Shown here one piece after another: positions 37,366 to 47,765 of a stretch of DNA of 64,000 nt. Location: NCBI GenBank assembly GCA_014529385.2, contig CM043966.1, positions 93,631,087-93,695,086 on the forward strand, in the 5' to 3' direction. The translations under genes and the position numbers were made by a program. Numbering within the stretch: the stretch's first letter is position 1; every line of letters begins with the position of its first letter. The stretch comes from Adiantum capillus-veneris (taxonomy: Eukaryota > Streptophyta > Polypodiopsida > Polypodiales > Pteridaceae). Under the pieces are notes generated by a model. It was not told the DNA's origin. It saw nothing but the letters and a program-made list of their open reading frames with translations, and ran no database searches.

Positions 37366-38565
37366 ATGGAAGGGAGAATGCAAGTCATCTCAGAGGCACA
37401 TAATGGCGAATCTGGTGGACATTTTCCCAATGAGGTTACCTACAAGAAGATTCTGCAGGCTGGTTTATGGTGGCAAACATTGATAGCTGATGTTAGAAGT
37501 TTTTGCAAAACTTGTGACATATTCCAAAGAATGGATAGACCTACAGCTGCAGACATGACTCCTTTTACGCCAGTACAACCACTGGGTGTTTTCATGAAAT
37601 GGGGCTTGGATTTTATGGGACCTTTTAAGAAGGTTACCCCCAAGAAGAATAAGTATATAGTGATGGCTACTTGCTATGTCACTAAGTGGGTAGAAGCTAA
37701 GGCTCTTCCTGACAACACAGCCACGTCTACTGCAAGATTTCTATTTGAGAATATCGTCTGTCGCTATGGATGTCCCGTGGAGATTGTGTCAGACCAAGGG
37801 ACACATTTTATCAATGACACCATGGAGATCCTACTGGATATGCTTTAAGTCAAGCATCATAAATCTACCCCTTATTATCCCAGATGCAATGGACAGGCTG
37901 AAAGTAGTAACAAGACAATTAAGACTATTCTCACTAAGGTTGTGCAGAAGAAGCCAGACCAGTGGAATTTGAAGCTCCAGACTGCTTTATGGGCGTATAG
38001 GACAGCTTACAAGGTCACTACAGGGTTGACACCATTCAGAATGGTGTATGGCACTAAAGCTGTTGTTCCTATGGAGTTTGTTATCCCAAGTCTCAGAATG
38101 GCTGTGGAATATGGGTTAGACTTCAACCACAATCTGAAAAAACGCCTGGAGGAGCTTACCCAGTTAGATAAACTTAGGCAACGGGCTATGCTGGAACAAG
38201 AGATTGTTCAGCAATGAAGGAAGCACTGGCATGATTGCAGAATTAAGGTCCAGGAGTTTCAGAAAGGGGATCTGGTGCTCCTATATCAGTCTAGATTGGG
38301 TCCCAAGAAGCCGAATCTAAAGATTGCCTAGGCAGGACCATTTGAAGTAGACTGGGTTTTCTCCAATGGCACGGTAAGATTGAAAGACTTATCTGGATTA
38401 TTGCTACCAGGGGTGTATAATGGCGCAAAGATCAAGCTCTACTATTCCGAAGATAGAGAGCCTAGCCAGGAACAGGGTACTTGGAATCGCTGGGAACTAA
38501 AGAGCAAGAGATACCAAAATCATACATTTTTGGGCTTTTTCATGTGCAGCCAGTTCTAGTTTCAG
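37366..38565 (+). pseudogene. Element 1 integrase (broken)
   Basis: An insertion near 37305 (a GGGGCCCGGGGG stretch) separates it from RNase H. The HHCC zinc domain is seen as EAHNGESGGHF and CKTC. The catalytic triad D,D35E is complete here: GLDFMGP, VSDQGTHF and GQAESS. Stops are TAA at 37846, TGA at 38215 (Arg in element 2) and TAG at 38329 (Trp in element 2). The C-terminal part reads GPFEVDWVFSNGTV and KIKLYY, a plain Tat/Athila-type tail with no chromodomain. It would insert the DNA copy into the genome. Confidence 0.85.
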
Positions 38566-38574
38566 AACTAGCCA

Positions 38575-39177
38575 GTGAGACCAAGCCAGACGGGTACCAG
38601 GACCAGTACCAGTGCGATCAAGCCAGACTGGGACCCAATCCAGTATCAGTGGGAACACAGTTATCAATTTTTAGGCACCCAACGGTCAAATGGCACTCCA
38701 GTAGTAGTCATTTCAAGGATGGGTAGAAGTCTTGTCCAATGCATGTCTGCCACGACAGTTGCAATGCACAAAAGTATAGGAACGATAAGTGGTGGAGCTT
38801 TTATGGCACGAACGTGTATAACAGTAAGGAGAGTTGGAATTTTTCCTCACAAATCTCCTGCACGACAATTCCCTTCTGTTGTCCATTTGCCATCGCCAAG
38901 CTCTGAGGTATTTTCACTACAGCCGCAGACTTCATCTTTTGAGGAGACAGTGGACTGTCATCTAGCTTTGCCAGCAACACCTGGGTACGGCTTTGGAGAA
39001 TCAAGTAAGTCTTCCTCTTCCTCACCTGTTTCATCATCTTCGCAGTGTATGGGTAGGAGGAGACGCTCAGAAAAGATGCAAGACTTTCTCAATGAAACCC
39101 AAGCTATTGTCAATGCTGCCAAGGCAACCCTTCCCCTCATCCCTTATAGCAAGATTCAGCGTTATGTGTTAAACTGA
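38575..39177 (+). pseudogene. Element 1, first segment downstream of integrase
   Basis: About 200 open codons with no domain I recognise. The second half is Ser-rich (SSKSSSSSPVSSSS) and then basic (GRRRRSEK), ending in a short helical stretch. It lies between integrase and the better conserved 3' region and is entirely absent from element 2, which has lost the matching ~2 kb. It may be a leader to the extra 3' ORF or sequence picked up by element 1. Confidence 0.4.
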
Positions 39178-39184
39178 ACAAGCC

Positions 39185-40396
39185 ATGGCTCTGCTGCAAC
39201 TGTGGGATTTACGTGTGGTTCTGCAAGCCACAAGAATTGACTTTGACAGAGCCATCATTAGGCAGGTGCTATACTCTTTCAATGCTAAAGATGGCAGTGT
39301 TGTGATATATGGCCAGAAGGTGTCTGCCACACCAGAAAACATAGCGTTTGCATTTCGTATGCCAAATGAGCCCAAGCCGTTTGTGGCAACTCCATAGCAA
39401 ATCAACACAGTCTTGAAGGAGGATGATGCTGCCAAGCGAAAAAGAGAAACCAGTGGTCAAGGAATTCCAGTGGCCGTACTGGAAGCTCCCGCTGCTTATA
39501 GGTTTGTGGTTGAAGCTGTCAGTCTAAAGAATAATCCGACATATGTGTCAGAGAATCTTTTTGCTATGTTGTTAGCAAAAAGGCTGGATTCAAATGTTTC
39601 TATCAACCTCTATCAAATATTGTCACATAATGTGCTTCAGCAAACTGCCAAACTGAAATCCCAAAGTGCATTCAAGGCCTGGTATATTTGGCAATTTTTG
39701 TATTGGGCAACTGCTCCAGATTCCTATGACCAGGTGAGAATGGCTTGGAGTGAGAAGCCAATTCCAGTGTCAAAAAATATCGATTTGTCTTCGGATGAAG
39801 AAGCAACGGACAGTCAGACCACTCTGATTGGACTAAAAAGGAAGGCTAAACCAGATGAATCTGGCAGTTCAAAGAAATCGAGGACGACTCTGGCGAAGAG
39901 CAATGATTTTCTGACACAGTTGGAGAGTCAAGTCAAAACAGTGACTACTGACAAGACTCTAGTTAGCCAGGCTGACAAACAAACTGATCAGCCCACTAAA
40001 ATCAACCAGTCAGCAGGATAGATTAAAGTCACTACTAGTAACGGCCAAGATCAGGCAAAAGCGACTACTTCTGAAAAGTCAACAGAGTAGTTGGATAAGG
40101 GCAAAGGTCCAGCATCTCTAACCCTACTGGGCGGCGTCTCCATCCCAAACAATGAAGAAGCTCTGCACCTGATGAAGAAGGACAGATTACAGCATCTGCA
40201 GACCCATCCACTTAAAGGGCGTCTCTTTCTACAAAAATCTGATTATGCTGCTTTACCCTATATGGCTCCTGTTATTACAGTGTATGAGCCAACTAATTCT
40301 GACCCAACAACTGTCAATGATGGATGTTTAGTCCTCATGGAACACTATTGTCAACTGTATGGGACAAATGCTGGACGTTGCAGGGTCAGAAGATGA
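39185..40396 (+). pseudogene. Element 1 extra 3' ORF, globular plant-mobile-like part
   Basis: One frame interrupted by TAG at 39395, 40019 and 40088. The segment has VVIYGQKVSATPENIAFAF near its start, and later AFKAWYIWQFLYWATAP. The pattern of a short beta-G-x-x-V-hydrophobic segment followed by helices recalls the putative plant transposon protein or plant mobile domains found beside Athila-type elements. This is a family resemblance only. A Lys/Ser-rich tail with KRKAKPDESGSSKKSR follows. Element 2 has deleted this part. A frame change near 40360-40390 joins it to the coiled-coil segment. Confidence 0.5.
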
Positions 40397-41203
40397 ATTG
40401 AATAAGATTAAATCTGAATTGAAGGAAGCTGAGGACCTGATTGAGAAGCTGAAGGAAGCAAGAGAAAACCAGAATCTGCACCACAATCTACTTGAAGCTC
40501 ATTCAGAGAGATCCATTAAGCTACTGCAAAGTAAGCTAGCTAAGGTGGAGTCTGCTATGCAGATTATGAAGGAAGAAAGGATAAAGCACAGAGAGTTGCG
40601 GATCGGTTCGAAACGATGCTGAGAATGAAGAGAGTTGACTTCAACTCCTTGATGCTTCATCATAAAGCTCTAAAGACTACCCTAACTGAAAGATATATCT
40701 ATAATAACTTGGCTGAGATTTTAAATCCATCAGGCAATGCTGTTTTTGATATAGATAACTTGAAGTCCCTTATGGAGACCATGCAGGGTGACTTGCAGGA
40801 CAAAGTTGCCGAATATAATAATGCTCTGACAAATCAAGCCATCCTAGATTATATTGAACAACAGACTTCCCTTGAAGAAGATGAGGATAAGGAAGAAGAA
40901 GCAGATAAGGAGGAGGATGACCACGACGAAGGGCATACTAATGATGATGATGATGATGCCTCTCCTCCATCTCCACCTCCAGGACCTGGTATTGGTGGCA
41001 CAGGGCCAACTGGAAGAAATCAACCATCACAGGCAGACCAGCCAGACCAGTATAAAGGGCACAAGTCAGGCAATCAGCAGCTAGAAGAACAACGACCTAG
41101 TAACACTGGGGGTCCACCAGCACACCATTTGCAACACAGTAGGGAGGATAAAGAGAAAACTAAAGTTATGGCTGAGGGACCAGCAGCTGATAAGCAGCAT
41201 TGA
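40359..41203 (+). pseudogene. Element 1 extra 3' ORF, coiled coil and acidic linker
   Basis: Two overlapping frames (40359-40622 and 40616-41203) that form one product once a small shift near 40590 is allowed. The first 80 residues are strongly heptad-like (ELKEAEDLIEKLKEA). Then comes a conserved segment with RYIYNNLAEILNPSGNAV, followed by an Asp/Glu run (EEDEDKEEEADKEEDD, then DDDDD), a Pro-rich stretch and Gln/Ser-rich sequence. The same order is kept in element 2 (46176-45416), so it was part of the element before the copies separated. It has no transmembrane segment, so an envelope-like role is not supported. Confidence 0.65.
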
Positions 41204-41402
41204 TTACAGCTTATCACACTAACAGGAGATTGAGACCAGGCAATATCTAGAGGATGATGATCTCCTATCTGATATGGAATGCTTTTAGCGACTGTATGTC
41301 GGCGCCAGGGAAATGGTTGAGCACTAGAAATCAGTTGCTTTTCATGATCAAAAGACCTGCCATTTACCTGCGCATCCCAGCATAGTCCAGCTGCTGGAAA
41401 GG

Positions 41403-42485
41403 GTGCCTGAATGGATAATCACTACTGAAGAGAGAGTGACCAATCCACATTGGCAACGACAGACTACTGCAGATTGTCGCTCTCTGGCTATAGAATTAGA
41501 ACTTCTGCTGGGAAACAAGCCAACATACAAATGTATGAAGGATGTCAGGAATCAGTTGAAAGGGGTTTTGGTGCATATGCAAATTCCTAGAGGAGTTTTG
41601 GATCAAAGGGTGTGGGCCATTCTTGAAGATCAGACGGCCACCAGCAAAGGACCTCAGACTAGAATGTCAGTTAGAGAACAGGCAACTGCTCTCCGGAAAC
41701 TATTTCAGCTGGTGAGAGTAACCAGAAAAATGATGCAGTAAGAGAACCAGGCTGTTCTCAACTTCTTAGAATTTGTGCCTGATTCCCCAGTTCTCTTGTA
41801 TGCTTTACCAGCAAGAGAGACACAATTGTCAAGATTTTTTCCAACACTTTACCCTGAACATCTAGAACCAGTCGATCGCCTTACATATTTCAAAATTATT
41901 GATGACCTCCAGCATTGGTATGAGCGATCGACTGTGGAATGGAAAACTTGGCAAACATTGTTCAATGATGCTCTCCAACTAAATGATATTCAGGAGCTGA
42001 AACAGGAGGTGTAGAGGATCAGACTGTGTATGGGTCAGTGGAAGATTCAAATCAGAGGCCTCACCAAGATCACCAATCAATTGCTGCAACTTACTGTTGA
42101 GTCCTCTAAACTGCCTCAAAAGGATATTACGGCTAAACCAGGCCTAGGACCACAATATAGAGAGATGGAGGAGATTCTTTTTGAAGCTCGAGTCAAAACC
42201 AATCAGCCTCTCCCTGAAGGATGGATCCATACAGCTTCGCATTGTCACAAAGTGGCCAGAACTAGGATCACCAAAGGCAGACGCACGCTCTATGATCCTG
42301 ACACAAAAACCTATCATCCTCTTACGCCTTATGAAGTGGAGATGACCACGGAAAGGCGGGATCAGCTTAAGCAGGAGGCCATTTACAGACTCATTCATAA
42401 GGAGAATGCTGGCACTGGGACTTCTCAGACACCATCCAAGCCAAAGGGTAAACGAAAGCTGGTTCAATGGAAGGATACTGGGTAG
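41403..42485 (+). pseudogene. Element 1 extra 3' ORF, conserved C-terminal part
   Basis: Three successive open stretches (41403-41741, 41775-42014, 42030-42485), the last two in one frame separated by TAG at 42012, where element 2 has Gln. Conserved landmarks shared with element 2 are PEWI...NPHW, ELELLLGNKPTY, DSPVLLYA, FFPTLYPEH, ERSTVEWKTWQTLF and PEGWIHTASHCHK. The last, with Cys and two His, could bind metal. Homology across two diverged copies indicates it encoded a real protein once. I do not recognise the family. Confidence 0.65.
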
Positions 42486-42706
42486 TTCCATCTACGAATT
42501 CAGTCGAGGGCTTTTCCTTCTCAACTGGAAGGTTGATATCAGTTTGTGTAGATGATGAGACTCTACACTGGCCTTTTCAGTTGTCTTTCTATCATTGGTC
42601 AAGTCCGGTCTCCATAATCAGAATCAGACGGTGGATTTTTTCTCTTCAAACCAGAATCAGGCGGGGGAATTTTCTTTTCAGAAATTTTGGAATCTTGCCA
42701 AAATTC

Positions 42707-42723
42707 AAGAAAGGAGGGAATGA
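42707..42723 (+). other. Polypurine tract of element 1
   Basis: AAGAAAGGAGGGAATGA lies immediately before the TGTAGATG start of the 3' LTR. A purine run at this exact place primes plus-strand DNA synthesis in LTR retrotransposons. Confidence 0.8.
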
Positions 42724-43305
42724 TGTAGATGCCTGAGACAGTTTCACTATGTGGGAACCGAGTCTTGTGAGACGGGCAGTGGATCAGTCAGTAATTACTA
42801 CGGTAATTACCATGGTAAACCCAAGGCATATAAATAGGACCCATTACATTGTAATCGGGTTGGCAGTTGTTGTCGGTAGTTACGGGCATAAGTTACAAGC
42901 AGGCATTAAGTCATTTGTCGGATGTACTCTGTTTATCTTTTGGTCCATAAGCCACATCATCTTCATTGTAATCTTCATCTGTAATTCCAATTACAACAGT
43001 GCAGTATATTCCAGTTATACCTACTCTGTACTCAGTTACTCTGAATCTGAATTATACCTACTCAGTTACTCAGTTATACCTACTCTGTACTCAGTTACTT
43101 TGAACCTGAATCTAAATCTGAATCTGAATCTAAATCTAAATCTGAATATCATTCTCAGTACTTAGTCTGATTCTTATTCCAGTAGATGTATTCCAGTTCA
43201 ACTTCTATTCCTTTGTCCAGTCTACTGTCTGAACTAATACATCACCAGTAGCTGAAAGCTTCTAACACAAGAATTAGTTATCTCAAGAGATCAGCTCCAA
43301 TTCCA
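42724..43305 (+). repeat. 3' LTR of element 1 (582 bp)
   Basis: Matches the 5' LTR from TGTAGATGCCTGAG to AATTCCA. It is 76 bp longer, because the CTGAAT/CTCAGTTA repeat section at about 43020-43150 has expanded. A TATAAATA box lies at 42829-42836. Scattered substitutions between the two LTRs show the insertion is not recent. Confidence 0.9.
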
Positions 43306-43306
43306 A

Positions 43307-43646
43307 TCATCGACATATATTGAAAGAGAAAGACTAGAGTTGGAAGGTGCTGCCATCTATGAACCTGTCTACAAAGATCGTGAGAACAATATGATAATGT
43401 TGCCCATGATACCGGGGAAGCCTACAACCTTGTCAGAAGATTTCAAGTAGAAGAAACTCTTGAGAAAATTGACCTGCTAAACTGCTTTCAATTGTCGCCA
43501 TGTGCCATGGACATTCAAAGAGCTCATGAGTTGTATACAAGCATTAAAAAAGATGGAACTGCTAAAATTACCACATTGGACAATGACTACAGAGCTGGTA
43601 CCTGAGGTGTTACACTTATCAAACAAAGATGCTCCCATGAAGGGCA
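43307..43646 (+). pseudogene. Unidentified coding-like segment between the two elements
   Basis: One frame reads through about 113 codons with two internal stops (TAG about 43448, TAA about 43480) to a terminal TAA. It includes TYIERERLELEG, MLPMIPGKPTTLSEDF and PEVLHLSNKDAP. Its composition is protein-like, but I find no counterpart in either element and no known domain. It is bounded exactly by the 3' LTR end of element 1 and the broken 3' LTR of element 2, so it may be the remainder of a third element or gene. Confidence 0.4.
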
Positions 43647-43719
43647 AGTAATTACTAAGTAATTCGTTGCCCATCTTCTAAGAAGACGTTCCCACATAGT
43701 GACTATCCGGCCATCTACA
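43647..43719 (-). repeat. Truncated 3' LTR of element 2
   Basis: On the - strand it begins TGTAGATGGCCGGATAG and follows the 5' LTR through TTACTTAGTAATTAC, then similarity stops near 43647. The remaining ~385 bp of LTR are missing, replaced by the unidentified coding-like segment. Confidence 0.75.
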
Positions 43720-43736
43720 TCCTTCCCTTCTTTCTT
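43720..43736 (-). other. Polypurine tract of element 2
   Basis: On the - strand AAGAAAGAAGGGAAGGA sits directly before the LTR start, matching the tract of element 1 at the same place. Confidence 0.75.
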
Positions 43737-44167
43737 GAATTTTGGCAAGATTCCAAAATTTCTGAAAAATTCCCTTGTCTGATTCTGATGTGAGACTGAA
43801 AAATCCATCGTCTGATTCTAATGTTGGGATGCCAGCTTGACCACTGATAGAATGGCCATTCAAAGATTACGAGTAGGATTTCAAGAAGGACCGAGGATTG
43901 GACTTGACCAATGATAGAATGGCCATACGAAGATTGAGAGAGGCAGCTGAAAAGGCCAAGGATCGTGAGAGGCAGTGGAAAAGGCCAAGGTGGAGCTGTC
44001 ATCAGGCCAAGGTAGAGCTGTCATCTCGCCCTGCCTGCTGAGAAGAAAAGTCGCCACTAAATTTTGAGATGGAACTACCCAGTATCCTTCCATTGGACTG
44101 TCTTCCGTTTGCCTTTGCCCTTTGACCTGGACAGTGCCTGAGAAGTCCCAGTACCAGCATTCTCCTT

Positions 44168-44791
44168 CTAAATCAGTCGGTAAATGGCCTCCTGCTCAAG
44201 CTGATCCCGCCGGTCGGTGGTCATCTCTACTTCATAAGGCGTGAGAGAATGATAGGTTTTGGTGTTAGGATCATAGAGTGTACACCTGCCCTTGCTCAGT
44301 CTGGTTCTCGCCAGCTTATGACAATGCGAAGCAGTATGGATCCATCCTTCTGGAAGAGGGTGATTAGTTTTGACTCGAGCTTCGAAAAGAATCCCAGCCA
44401 TCTCCCTGTACTGTGGTGCTATACCCGGCTTTGCTGTAATGTCTTTTTCAGGCAATTTGGAATATTCGATTGTAAGTTGTAGCAACTGATTAGTAATCCT
44501 GGTCAGTCCTCTGACTTGAATCTTCCACTGGCCCATACACAGCTGGATCCTTTGCATCTCCTCTTTTAGTGCCTGAATGTCATTGATTTGGAGAGCATCA
44601 TTGAACAACGTCTGCCAAGTCTTCCATTCTACAGTTGACCGCTCATACCAATCCTGAAGCTCATCAGTAATTTTGAAGTATGTGAGACGATCAACTGGTT
44701 CTTGATGTTGAGGATACAGCGCTGGAAAGAATCTTGGTAGCTCGGTTTCTCTTGCTGGAACAGCATACAAGAGAACTGGAGAATCAGGCAC
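44168..44791 (-). pseudogene. Element 2 extra 3' ORF, C-terminal part
   Basis: 207 open codons equivalent to 41775-42400 of element 1 but uninterrupted. At residue 89 it has Gln where element 1 has a TAG. Landmarks are DSPVLLYAVPARE, FFPALYPQHQEP, ERSTVEWKTWQTLF and PEGWIHTASHCHK. Most of it is predicted helical, with a mixed-charge surface. It stops about 30 residues short of the element 1 product because of a premature TAG. Function unknown. Confidence 0.65.
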
Positions 44792-44908
44792 AAACTCTAA
44801 AAAATTGAGAACAGCTTGGTTCTCCTACTGCATCATCTTTCTGGTGATTCTCACTAGCTGGAACAGTGTTCGGAGAGCAGTTGCCTGTGCTCCGACTGAC
44901 ATTCGTGT

Positions 44909-45292
44909 CTAATATCCTCTACTAGTGGTTGTCTGGTCCTCAAGAATTGCTTTGACTCTCTGATCCAAAACACCTCTGGCAGTTTGCATTTGCACCAAAA
45001 CTTCCTTGAGTTGTACCCTCACATTCTTCATACAGCGGTAAGTTGGTTTGTTACCCAGCAGAAGTTCCAGTTCCAGGGCTAGGGAGCGACAATCTGCAGT
45101 AGGCTGCCTTTTCCAGTGTGGGTTTGCCACTCTCTCATCAGCATTGAGTATCCATTCAGGAACTCGTTCCAACAGCTGGGCTATACTGGGATGCGCAGGT
45201 AGTCGGCAAGCTTCTTTATCATGGAAAGCTGCTGATTTCCAATGTTCTACCATTTCCCTGGCTCCCACATATAGCCTTTGAAATCTCTCCAA
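44909..45292 (-). pseudogene. Element 2 extra 3' ORF, middle part
   Basis: 127 open codons matching 41290-41660 of element 1, with YVGAREMVEHW, PEWILNADERVANPHW, ELELLLGNKPTYRC and GVLDQRVKAILEDQ. Element 1 has stops in the first third where this copy is open. Together they show that the middle of the extra protein was continuous in the ancestor. Confidence 0.6.
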
Positions 45293-45415
45293 GTCAGTCA
45301 GGAGATCATCATCCTCCAGATACTATCTGGTGATAGAGGCATGTTGATGTCTCAGTTGCCTATTCAGGGTAATGAGTTGCAGTGAATGCTGATGATCAGC
45401 CCTCATCCTGTACTT

Positions 45416-46176
45416 TCATTTTCCCTTTAGCATCTCTGTTGAGATGGGACTGATCAGTTGGTTGATTCCCAGTTTGACTGGGCTGCTGCTCTTCAGTGTG
45501 CTAATTACCCGACTAGTGCTCTTTGTCCTGTCCTTCCTGCTGGCCCTCATTCTGGTCTGGCTGGTCTGGCTGTGACTAGACTCCTTCATTTGGACCTGTC
45601 CCACTAGTACCAGGTCCTGGAGGTGGAGATGGTGGTGGGGCATCATCATCATCCTTTGTATGCCCAGCTTCTTGATCATCCTCCTCCTGATCAGCTTCAT
45701 CTTCTTCATCTTCTTCTTCCTCATCCGGATCTGCTGCTCAATATAATCCATTATAGCTTGGTTCATCAGAGCATTATTGTACTCACTCACCTTGTCCTGC
45801 AAATCGCTCTGCATACTTTCCATCAAGGACTTTAAATTCTCTAAATTGAAAACAGCATTGCCTGATGGATTTAAAATTTCAGATAAGTTGTTATAAATGT
45901 ATCTTTTAGTCAGAGAAGCCTTCAGAGCTGTATGGTGCAGTAGCAGTTTTTTGAATTCCGCCCGCTTCATCCTAGCATTGTTTCAGCCCATTCGGCAGCT
46001 CTCAGTGCTTCATTCCTTTGATTCTTGATGATCATTATTTCAGATTCAGTCTTAGCTAGCTTTTTGTTCAACAACTCATTAGTCCTTTCTGAGTGAGCTT
46101 CCAGTACCCTGTGTTGTATGTTCTGCTCTTCCTGGGCTTTCTGGAGCTTTTCAATCTGATGATGTGCTTCTGTCAA
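45416..46176 (-). pseudogene. Element 2 extra 3' ORF, coiled-coil and acidic part
   Basis: Two frames overlapping by four bases (46176-45967 and 45970-45416) because one base was lost near 45968 relative to element 1. The first is a coiled coil (EKLQKAQEEQNIQHRVLEAH). The second has KRYIYNNLSEILNPSGNAV and the segment that is acidic in element 1. Here that segment is read in a shifted frame as Arg/Lys/Met-rich sequence, so a second frame error lies near 45720. The order is the same as in element 1. Confidence 0.6.
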
Positions 46177-46286
46177 GTCAGCTTTGAGCTTTTTTACTTC
46201 CTCTCAAAAGGTCCTACCCAGGCAATCTTCAAGTTCGGCTTCTTTGGACCCAGTCTAGACTGATATAGAAGCACTAAGTCTCCTTT

Positions 46287-47765
46287 CTAGAATTCTCGAA
46301 CTTTAATTCGACGATCATGCCAGTGCTTCCTTCGTTGTTGAACAATTTCTTGTTCCAATATAGCCCTTTGCCTGAGTTCATCTAATTGCATCAGTTCATC
46401 CAGCCTCTTCTTAAGATTATAGTTGAAGTCTAATCCATACTTCATAGCCATTCTCAAACTGGGGATTACAAACTCCATAGGAACCACAGCTTCAGTACCA
46501 TACACCATTCTGAATGGTGTCATTCTAGTAGTTACCTTATAAGCTGTCCTATAAGCCCATAGAGAAATCTGAAGTTTCAAATCCCACTGGTCTAGTTTCT
46601 TTTGCACCACTTTTGTGAGAATAGTCTTTATTGTCTTATTGCTACTTTCAGCTTGTCCATTGCATCTAGGATAGTAAGGAGTAGATTTCCGATGCTTGAC
46701 TAAAAGCATATCCAATAGGATTTCCATAGTGTCATTGATAAAATGTGTTCCTTGATTGGTCACAATCTCTACTGGACATCCATATCGGCAGACAATATTC
46801 TCAAACAGAAACCTTGTAGTTGACTTGGCTGTGTTGTCAGGAAGAGCCTTAGTTTCAACCCACTTGGTAACATAACAAGTAGCCATTACTATGTACTTGT
46901 TCTTCTTGGGAGTCACCTTCTTAAAAGGTCCCATAAAATCCAGTCCCCATTTCATGAATACTCCCAGTGGTTGTATTGGCATTAAGGGAGTCATATCTGC
47001 AGTTTTTGGTCGGCCCATTCTTTGGCATATGTCACAAGTTTTACAAAAACTTCTGACATCAGCAATCAGTGTTTGCCACCACATACCAGCTTGCAGAATC
47101 TTCTTGTAGGTTACTTCGTTGGAAAAGTGTCCACCAGACTCACCATTATGCGCTTCTGAAATCACTTGCATTCTTCCTTCCATAGGGACACATCGTCGAA
47201 GTACACCATCCACACCCAGTCGATAAAGTAATCCTCCTATGATGGTAAATTTCAGGCTTTTTATGATCAGAGCTTTCTTCTGATTTTGCTTCCAATCCTC
47301 TGGAAAGGCACCTTGGGAAAAGAATTGATAAATATCATACCGTTCAGGATCCACTGATTCTCTTGCCTCTAACTGAAATAAATCAGCATCCACTGGCTCA
47401 TCTCTCAAGGGTGATTCTAAATATCCTTCCGTACTTCTTGAAAGAAAATCAGCTCCACAATGGTTTCGGCTAAGCTTATGGAAAATTCTGAACTCAAATT
47501 CCATAAGGAACATCATCCATCTTATCAGCCTGCCTTGAATAATGACTTTGTTAATCAGAAACAGAAGAGCTTGATGGTCCACATAAAAATGGAATAACTT
47601 TCCCAACAGGTAATGCTTGAACTGCGTGGCGCTAAAAACCATTCCAAGGGCTTCTCTCTCAGTAGTCGTATAGCCTTGTTTAGCCTGACTGAATCTGCGA
47701 CTAGCAAAATAAACCGGATAGTCTGTTCTGCCATCTGGCTGAGCTAATATTGCCCCCATTGCCAA
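46287..47765 (-). CDS. Element 2 RNase H and integrase (492 codons, open)
   Basis: The longest intact frame of either element. RNase H occupies roughly residues 1-110 (TTTEREALGMV, YVDHQALLF), lacking its first catalytic acid because the frame begins after a stop. The integrase zinc domain has H206, H213, C241 and C244. The core has D276 (GLDFMG) and E373 (GQAES) but Asn at 337 (VTNQGTHF) where element 1 has the catalytic Asp, so the integrase is probably inactive. The frame ends at TAG 46289-46287, a Gln in element 1, just before the integrase C-terminal tail. Confidence 0.85.
   Translation of the reverse strand: MAMGAILAQPDGRTDYPVYFASRRFSQAKQGYTTTEREALGMVFSATQFKHYLLGKLFHFYVDHQALLFLINKVIIQGRLIRWMMFLMEFEFRIFHKLSRNHCGADFLSRSTEGYLESPLRDEPVDADLFQLEARESVDPERYDIYQFFSQGAFPEDWKQNQKKALIIKSLKFTIIGGLLYRLGVDGVLRRCVPMEGRMQVISEAHNGESGGHFSNEVTYKKILQAGMWWQTLIADVRSFCKTCDICQRMGRPKTADMTPLMPIQPLGVFMKWGLDFMGPFKKVTPKKNKYIVMATCYVTKWVETKALPDNTAKSTTRFLFENIVCRYGCPVEIVTNQGTHFINDTMEILLDMLLVKHRKSTPYYPRCNGQAESSNKTIKTILTKVVQKKLDQWDLKLQISLWAYRTAYKVTTRMTPFRMVYGTEAVVPMEFVIPSLRMAMKYGLDFNYNLKKRLDELMQLDELRQRAILEQEIVQQRRKHWHDRRIKVREF

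Larger units (their letters stand above)
32253..43305 (+). mobile_element. Element 1: Ty3/Gypsy LTR retrotransposon (Athila/Tat-like), decayed
   Basis: Complete structure of 11053 bp: 5' LTR, gag with zinc knuckles, protease, RT, RNase H, integrase, a large extra 3' coding region, polypurine tract and 3' LTR. The order protease-RT-RNaseH-integrase places it in Ty3/Gypsy. The FMDDF form of the RT active site and the absence of a chromodomain point to the Athila/Tat side. Flanking bases GTCAT (32248-32252) and ATCAT (43306-43310) match at four of five positions and may be a mutated 5-bp target duplication. Coding regions carry many stops and several frameshifts, so the copy is dead. Its closest relative in the window is element 2, inverted beside it. 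Confidence 0.93.

Noticed and set aside
40359-42485. Envelope gene of an errantivirus-like element.
   Set aside because: No signal peptide, transmembrane segment or cleavage site is visible in the extra 3' ORF; position alone is not enough.
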